A stretch of DNA of 27,286 bases from the IMG/VR virus record IMGVR_UViG_3300010155_000072, positions 1 to 27,286 of that record; one strand, written 5' to 3'. The notes under the pieces were generated by a model. That model was not told where the DNA came from. It saw only the letters and a list, made by a program, of their open reading frames with translations, and ran no database searches. Shown in pieces: positions 25,001-27,286 of this stretch. The position numbers were made by a program, and so were the translations under genes. This DNA is from a virus. Positions within the stretch are counted from its first letter, which is position 1. Each line of letters starts with the position of its first letter.

Positions 25001-25715
25001 TTTGCTTACCTCTCGATTTTTTAAGGTTGGCTTTGATTTGGTCGATGTAAGCTTGTGAGCGTTTTTGCTGATCAAGCTTTTGCTGTTCGCTCATGCCTTC
25101 CTTGACTTTTTCTTCAGTTGGTAGGCGCTCAACCTCTGATTCAATTGGCTCTTGATAACCTGAGTTTAAAAGCTCCATGTATTTATCAGTAAAGTGTTTA
25201 TCAGCAAGCTTTCGTTGTTGTGCGTTGCTGTCGTTGTTCATTTGCCACCAATCAACTGTTTTACAAAGTTCTATGATCATTGGTCTGATATAGATATTTT
25301 GAGGCCTAAACATTTTCTGGTTAGCTCTGTGCTTGATACATTGCTTTAGCGCATCTTGAACAGAAGGCCAGCCCATATCTTCAGGCGAAGGTTTACACCA
25401 TGAAATAAACTTTCCGCAGCTTGGTAAAAAGTCAGAGTCAGAACGCCTAACACCAGCCAAGCCAGCCTTTACAAGTTCAACTTGATTTATGTTATTTTCA
25501 TAAAAAGCTTTAACCCATTCCTTTTTACAGTCATTAACAGCTTGCTCAGTTGGTAATGAATGTTCGTAAGCTGGGCAGATAACCTTTAGCTGCTTAAAAA
25601 CCTGATCAACTAATTGCTTAACAACTGGTGGTATGTTGTTTTGTAGTTGATGTTGGCCTTGTGGTTGAATTTGACCTTGTTGGAAATTTTGAACAAGGCT
25701 TTTAACGTCTTTCAT
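24993..25715 (-). CDS. Helicase loader, lambda P-like replication protein
   Basis: A 240-residue protein (lambda P is 233 residues). After a Gln-rich N-terminus (residues 9-27) comes the family core: VDQVFKQLKVICPAY (36-50), KKEWVKAFYENNINQVELVKAGL (64-86) and the signature RRSDSDFLPSCGKFISWCKP (90-109). The C-terminal ~60 residues are charged and helical with PTEEKVKEGMSEQQKL. Lambda P brings host DnaB helicase to the origin and the initiator. The gene directly follows the O-like initiator with a four-base ATGA overlap, as in lambda's O-P pair. Confidence 0.9.
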   Translation of the reverse strand: MKDVKSLVQNFQQGQIQPQGQHQLQNNIPPVVKQLVDQVFKQLKVICPAYEHSLPTEQAVNDCKKEWVKAFYENNINQVELVKAGLAGVRRSDSDFLPSCGKFISWCKPSPEDMGWPSVQDALKQCIKHRANQKMFRPQNIYIRPMIIELCKTVDWWQMNNDSNAQQRKLADKHFTDKYMELLNSGYQEPIESEVERLPTEEKVKEGMSEQQKLDQQKRSQAYIDQIKANLKKSRGKQNG

Positions 25716-26494
25716 AATCCAAGATCCTCTTCATGCCAATTACTTTGAGCTGAAGCTTCAGTTGGTGACAATATGATTGTTTGACCACCTAAGAAACTTT
25801 CAAGCTTCTCACCTGTTCTAAGAATAAGCTCAATATCGTTGAAGGGCTTCATTCTATCGTTTTGACCCATTGAGAACGGATCGCGAGAACAACCTTCAAT
25901 AGCTTGCTTAATATGTTCGACTGTATAACCTTCCTTTAGTCTTGCTCTGATAGCTTTGTCACGTTTAGCAGTAAGCTTTGTTTGGCTCATGTTTTTGTTC
26001 ATAACATTACACCAATGAGAAAAGACTTCTAAAACGATGTTAGCTTTAGCTGACTTATCTTCTCTACTCTTATCTTCTCTACTCTTATCTTCTCTACTCT
26101 TATCTAGTCCTTTTTCTGTCACGCTTTTATTGTGACAAGATTGTGACTTTTCGCGTGACTTTCGCTTTCTTTCGGCATCTGAAGCCCGTTTTTTGGCACC
26201 TTTCCCTAAGTGTCTTTCAAAGTTAGGAACAGAAAAACCTTGTTCAGTTTTTACAAGCCAACCAACTTTTACTAATGCGTCCGTTAAACCTGTGACACCA
26301 GTCAACCTATCAAGTAGGACTTTTGTCACAAGTGGAGCGTGACCATTTTCGGAGTTTGAATCGAACCATGACCAGACCCTGATCATTTTTCCTGTGATCG
26401 TGTCTGGATCTTCAATATTAAGAAGATCAGCAAGCTCTAATATTTCCGGCTTGTCTGGCGTTCCCTTCTCAACCTTTATCCAGAAGTCAGCCAT
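25712..26494 (-). CDS. Replication initiator, lambda O-like, with origin repeats inside
   Basis: A 260-residue protein. Residues 1-100 look like a winged-helix DNA-binding domain (FWIKVEKGTPDKPEILELA, GWLVKTEQGFSVPNFERHL). Residues 100-150 are a very basic, low-complexity linker with KSRED repeated three times (132-146). Residues ~152-235 match the C-terminal domain of phage replication proteins (VFSHWCNVMNKNMSQTKLT, RDKAIRARLKEGYTVEHIKQAIEGC). It is followed by the P-like loader and the repeat-bearing linker DNA may be the origin, as in lambda O. AGAGG six bases upstream sets the ATG. Confidence 0.85.
   Translation of the reverse strand: MADFWIKVEKGTPDKPEILELADLLNIEDPDTITGKMIRVWSWFDSNSENGHAPLVTKVLLDRLTGVTGLTDALVKVGWLVKTEQGFSVPNFERHLGKGAKKRASDAERKRKSREKSQSCHNKSVTEKGLDKSREDKSREDKSREDKSAKANIVLEVFSHWCNVMNKNMSQTKLTAKRDKAIRARLKEGYTVEHIKQAIEGCSRDPFSMGQNDRMKPFNDIELILRTGEKLESFLGGQTIILSPTEASAQSNWHEEDLGL
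26054..26105. repeat. Three 15-bp iterons, candidate replication origin
   Basis: Three perfect tandem copies of CTTATCTTCTCTACT (26054-26068, 26069-26083, 26084-26098) are followed by a partial copy CTTATCT (26099-26105). They lie in the linker coding part of the O-like initiator, where lambda carries its iterons (four copies of about 18 bp). The repeat unit is a multiple of three, so it encodes KSRED each time. A role as initiator binding sites is inference from position and repeat structure. Confidence 0.65.
26117..26343. repeat. Cluster of GTGAC/GTCAC motifs next to the iterons
   Basis: Seven GTGAC or GTCAC pentamers occur at 26118, 26132, 26143, 26155, 26292, 26325 and 26339, several as TGTGAC or TGTCAC. 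The outer pair TGTCACGC 26117-26124 and GCGTGAC 26153-26159 form an inverted repeat. By chance about half a copy would be expected in this length at equal base frequencies. They may be extra protein-binding sites of the origin or coincidental codon use. Confidence 0.35.
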
Positions 26495-26496
26495 TG

Positions 26497-26652
26497 TTAA
26501 CCTCTTTTAATTTCTTTCTTGTAAAGAATCTCTATAGCTTCAGCGGCTATATCTTGTTTTGACTTGATAAAAGCCTCTTCACCTTTGCGCTTTTCGGAAA
26601 GCTCAGTAAGCATTTTATCTGTGCTTGGTTTTACCTTAACGTGCTGTGCCAT
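26497..26652 (-). CDS. Small ribbon-helix-helix-like protein, 51 aa
   Basis: A 51-residue basic protein: a short strand (AQHVKVKPST), a helix (DKMLTELSEKRKGEE) and a second helix (KQDIAAEAIEILYKKEIKRG). This order suits the ribbon-helix-helix DNA-binding fold. I start it at ATG 26652, with AAAGG upstream; an ATG at 26715 would place coding sequence over the promoter -10 and -35 boxes. As the first gene of the leftward operon beside a divergent control region, it may regulate its own promoter; that is inference. Confidence 0.7.
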   Translation of the reverse strand: MAQHVKVKPSTDKMLTELSEKRKGEEAFIKSKQDIAAEAIEILYKKEIKRG

Positions 26653-26686
26653 TTTTGATTTACCTTTATGAGTTGAATTCGTTTGA

Positions 26687-26715
26687 AGAATAATCACAAA
26701 GTATAAATAAGTCAA
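26687..26715 (-). promoter_or_regulatory. Leftward promoter for the replication operon
   Basis: On the minus strand TTGACT (26715-26710) is followed after exactly 17 bp by TATTCT (26692-26687). This is 5/6 and 4/6 agreement with sigma-70 consensus. The expected start near 26680 gives a short leader that still holds the ribosome-binding site of the gene at 26652. Confidence 0.65.
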
Positions 26716-26754
26716 ACAGTTTTTAAATTAAAAAAGTATACAAAAAGGTTTGAC
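26711..26754. promoter_or_regulatory. Inverted repeat spanning the divergent promoters (possible operator)
   Basis: GTCAAAC (26711-26717) and GTTTGAC (26748-26754) are a perfect 7-bp inverted repeat 30 bp apart. Each copy overlaps the -35 box of one divergent promoter. A palindrome GTATAC lies between them at 26736-26741 in very AT-rich DNA. The symmetry could be an operator or only the shared -35 consensus. Confidence 0.4.
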
Positions 26755-26777
26755 ATTGTTTTTTTTTGGTTTAGTAT
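26750..26777 (+). promoter_or_regulatory. Rightward promoter
   Basis: A perfect -35 box TTGACA (26750-26755) and TAGTAT (26772-26777, 4/6 of consensus) are separated by 16 bp, mainly a T-run. The expected start near 26784 is about 20 bp before the ATG at 26806. Confidence 0.65.
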
Positions 26778-26805
26778 TTACAGCATCACAACGGAGAAGC
26801 GCATT

Positions 26806-26979
26806 ATGAAAGCAAGAAAGTTACTTATCGGTTTGGTTGTATTAGGTTTGTTTGGCTTAGTTGGCTCAATGGATTATCAAGACGAGTTAGCAGAAGAGCG
26901 CCATTATTGCCAAATGGTTAAAGAAGGTAACTGGCCAGCTTTTAAAGATGGCGTTAACTGTAATGATTCGTCCAACTAG
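26806..26979 (+). CDS. Small membrane-anchored protein, 57 aa
   Basis: ATG 26806 to TAG 26977-26979 encodes 57 residues. After a basic KARK, residues 6-20 are strongly hydrophobic (LLIGLVVLGLFGLVG), a signal-anchor. There is no clear lipobox. The rest (DELAEERHYCQMVKEGNWPAFKD, with C35 and C52) would face the periplasm. The YC.MV.EG.WP pattern recurs in small phage proteins of unknown function. GGAG nine bases upstream and the promoter just before it support expression as the first gene of the rightward block. A holin role is not supported. Confidence 0.75.
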   Translation: MKARKLLIGLVVLGLFGLVGSMDYQDELAEERHYCQMVKEGNWPAFKDGVNCNDSSN

Positions 26980-26994
26980 CTAATAGGTATCAAC

Positions 26995-27286
26995 ATGAAA
27001 ACATTCAACGGAGTTTTTTACAACTTCAATAGTAAGGTAGATGAAGCACTTCGCTTAGAAGATTCGCTTCAGAAAGAAAAGCAAGAAGCTGAACTTCTTA
27101 AAGAGGAAATTCTTAACGAACCAAAGCTTCACGAAATATTAACTACGGTTGGCATTATTCACGACAAAAAGCTTTATAAAAAAGTTGCCGTTCCTCATAA
27201 CGAAAACCGCCCACACGATGAACAAGCTTATTATCTTGATATTCAAGACTACATTGAGCCAGTTCAATCATTCCAACTTGACGCTA
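26995..27286 (+). CDS. Hypothetical protein, running off the right edge (partial)
   Basis: ATG 26995, behind TAGG seven bases upstream, opens a frame that stays open to the right edge (at least 97 residues). It starts MKTFNGVFYNFNSKVDEAL, followed by a charged helix (LQKEKQEAELLKEEILNEP) and a mixed region with HDKKLYKKVAVPHNENRP. No membrane segment is visible. It is the second gene of the rightward early block, 15 bp after the small membrane protein. The family is not recognised and the C-terminus is missing. Confidence 0.7.
   Translation, partial: MKTFNGVFYNFNSKVDEALRLEDSLQKEKQEAELLKEEILNEPKLHEILTTVGIIHDKKLYKKVAVPHNENRPHDEQAYYLDIQDYIEPVQSFQLDA

Noticed and set aside
26054-26105. CRISPR-like direct repeats
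   Set aside because: The 15-bp units are tandem with no spacers and lie in frame inside a coding gene; they fit origin iterons instead.
26653-26715. Longer form of the 51-residue protein starting at ATG 26715
   Set aside because: This stretch holds the -10 and -35 boxes of the leftward promoter, so the extension would not be transcribed in full.
26806-26979. Holin for a lysis cassette
   Set aside because: One N-terminal hydrophobic segment alone is not enough, no endolysin is adjacent, and it is driven by an early-type promoter.

Overview
The window is one stretch of a short-tailed (podovirus-type) dsDNA phage. A rightward late block (roughly 1-22465) carries a P22-style virion module. It converges on a leftward early block (22448-26652) with lambda-style replication and nin-region genes. 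A divergent promoter region (about 26687-26777) then starts a second rightward block that runs off the right edge. The AT-rich DNA, the codon use and a small protein resembling a Vibrio/Alteromonadales family (DUF3283-like) suggest a phage of a marine gammaproteobacterium; this host call is inference. No terminase, integrase, repressor or obvious lysis cassette is visible, so the window cannot show whether the phage is temperate or virulent.

Late block: two short genes and a 498-residue Thr/Asp-rich protein of unknown role, an 88-residue protein, P22-like portal, scaffold and coat, then an intrinsic terminator. After these come a 178-residue head-region protein, a gp4-like adaptor, a gp10-like plug, a coiled-coil plus beta-sandwich protein in the tail-needle (gp26) position, a cupin-fold protein where P22 has gene 14, two ejection-protein candidates (gp7- and gp20-like positions), a giant 2590-residue polyvalent protein in the gp16 position, and a beta-helix tailspike.

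The giant protein is the most striking item. It appears to join a GNAT-like acetyltransferase segment, a complete-looking adenine-N6 DNA methyltransferase (EPSAGKG and NPPF motifs), an HExxH zincin metallopeptidase and an LPD38-like C-terminal region. By position and by analogy with described phage polyvalent proteins, it is probably packaged in the virion and ejected with the DNA to act on host defences or host proteins at once.

Early block (read right to left): a small ribbon-helix-helix-like protein, a lambda-O-like initiator with three perfect 15-bp direct repeats inside its gene (candidate origin), a lambda-P-like helicase loader, a 59-residue protein, a stand-alone phage Dam methyltransferase, a small acidic protein, a DUF1367 protein, a DUF3283-like protein, a Cys-rich small protein and NinG/Rap. 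The genes are tightly packed with start/stop overlaps, so they look like one operon driven from the divergent promoter. The late and early operons overlap tail to tail by 18 bp. A rightward-facing terminator sits inside the leftward operon and probably limits antisense read-through.
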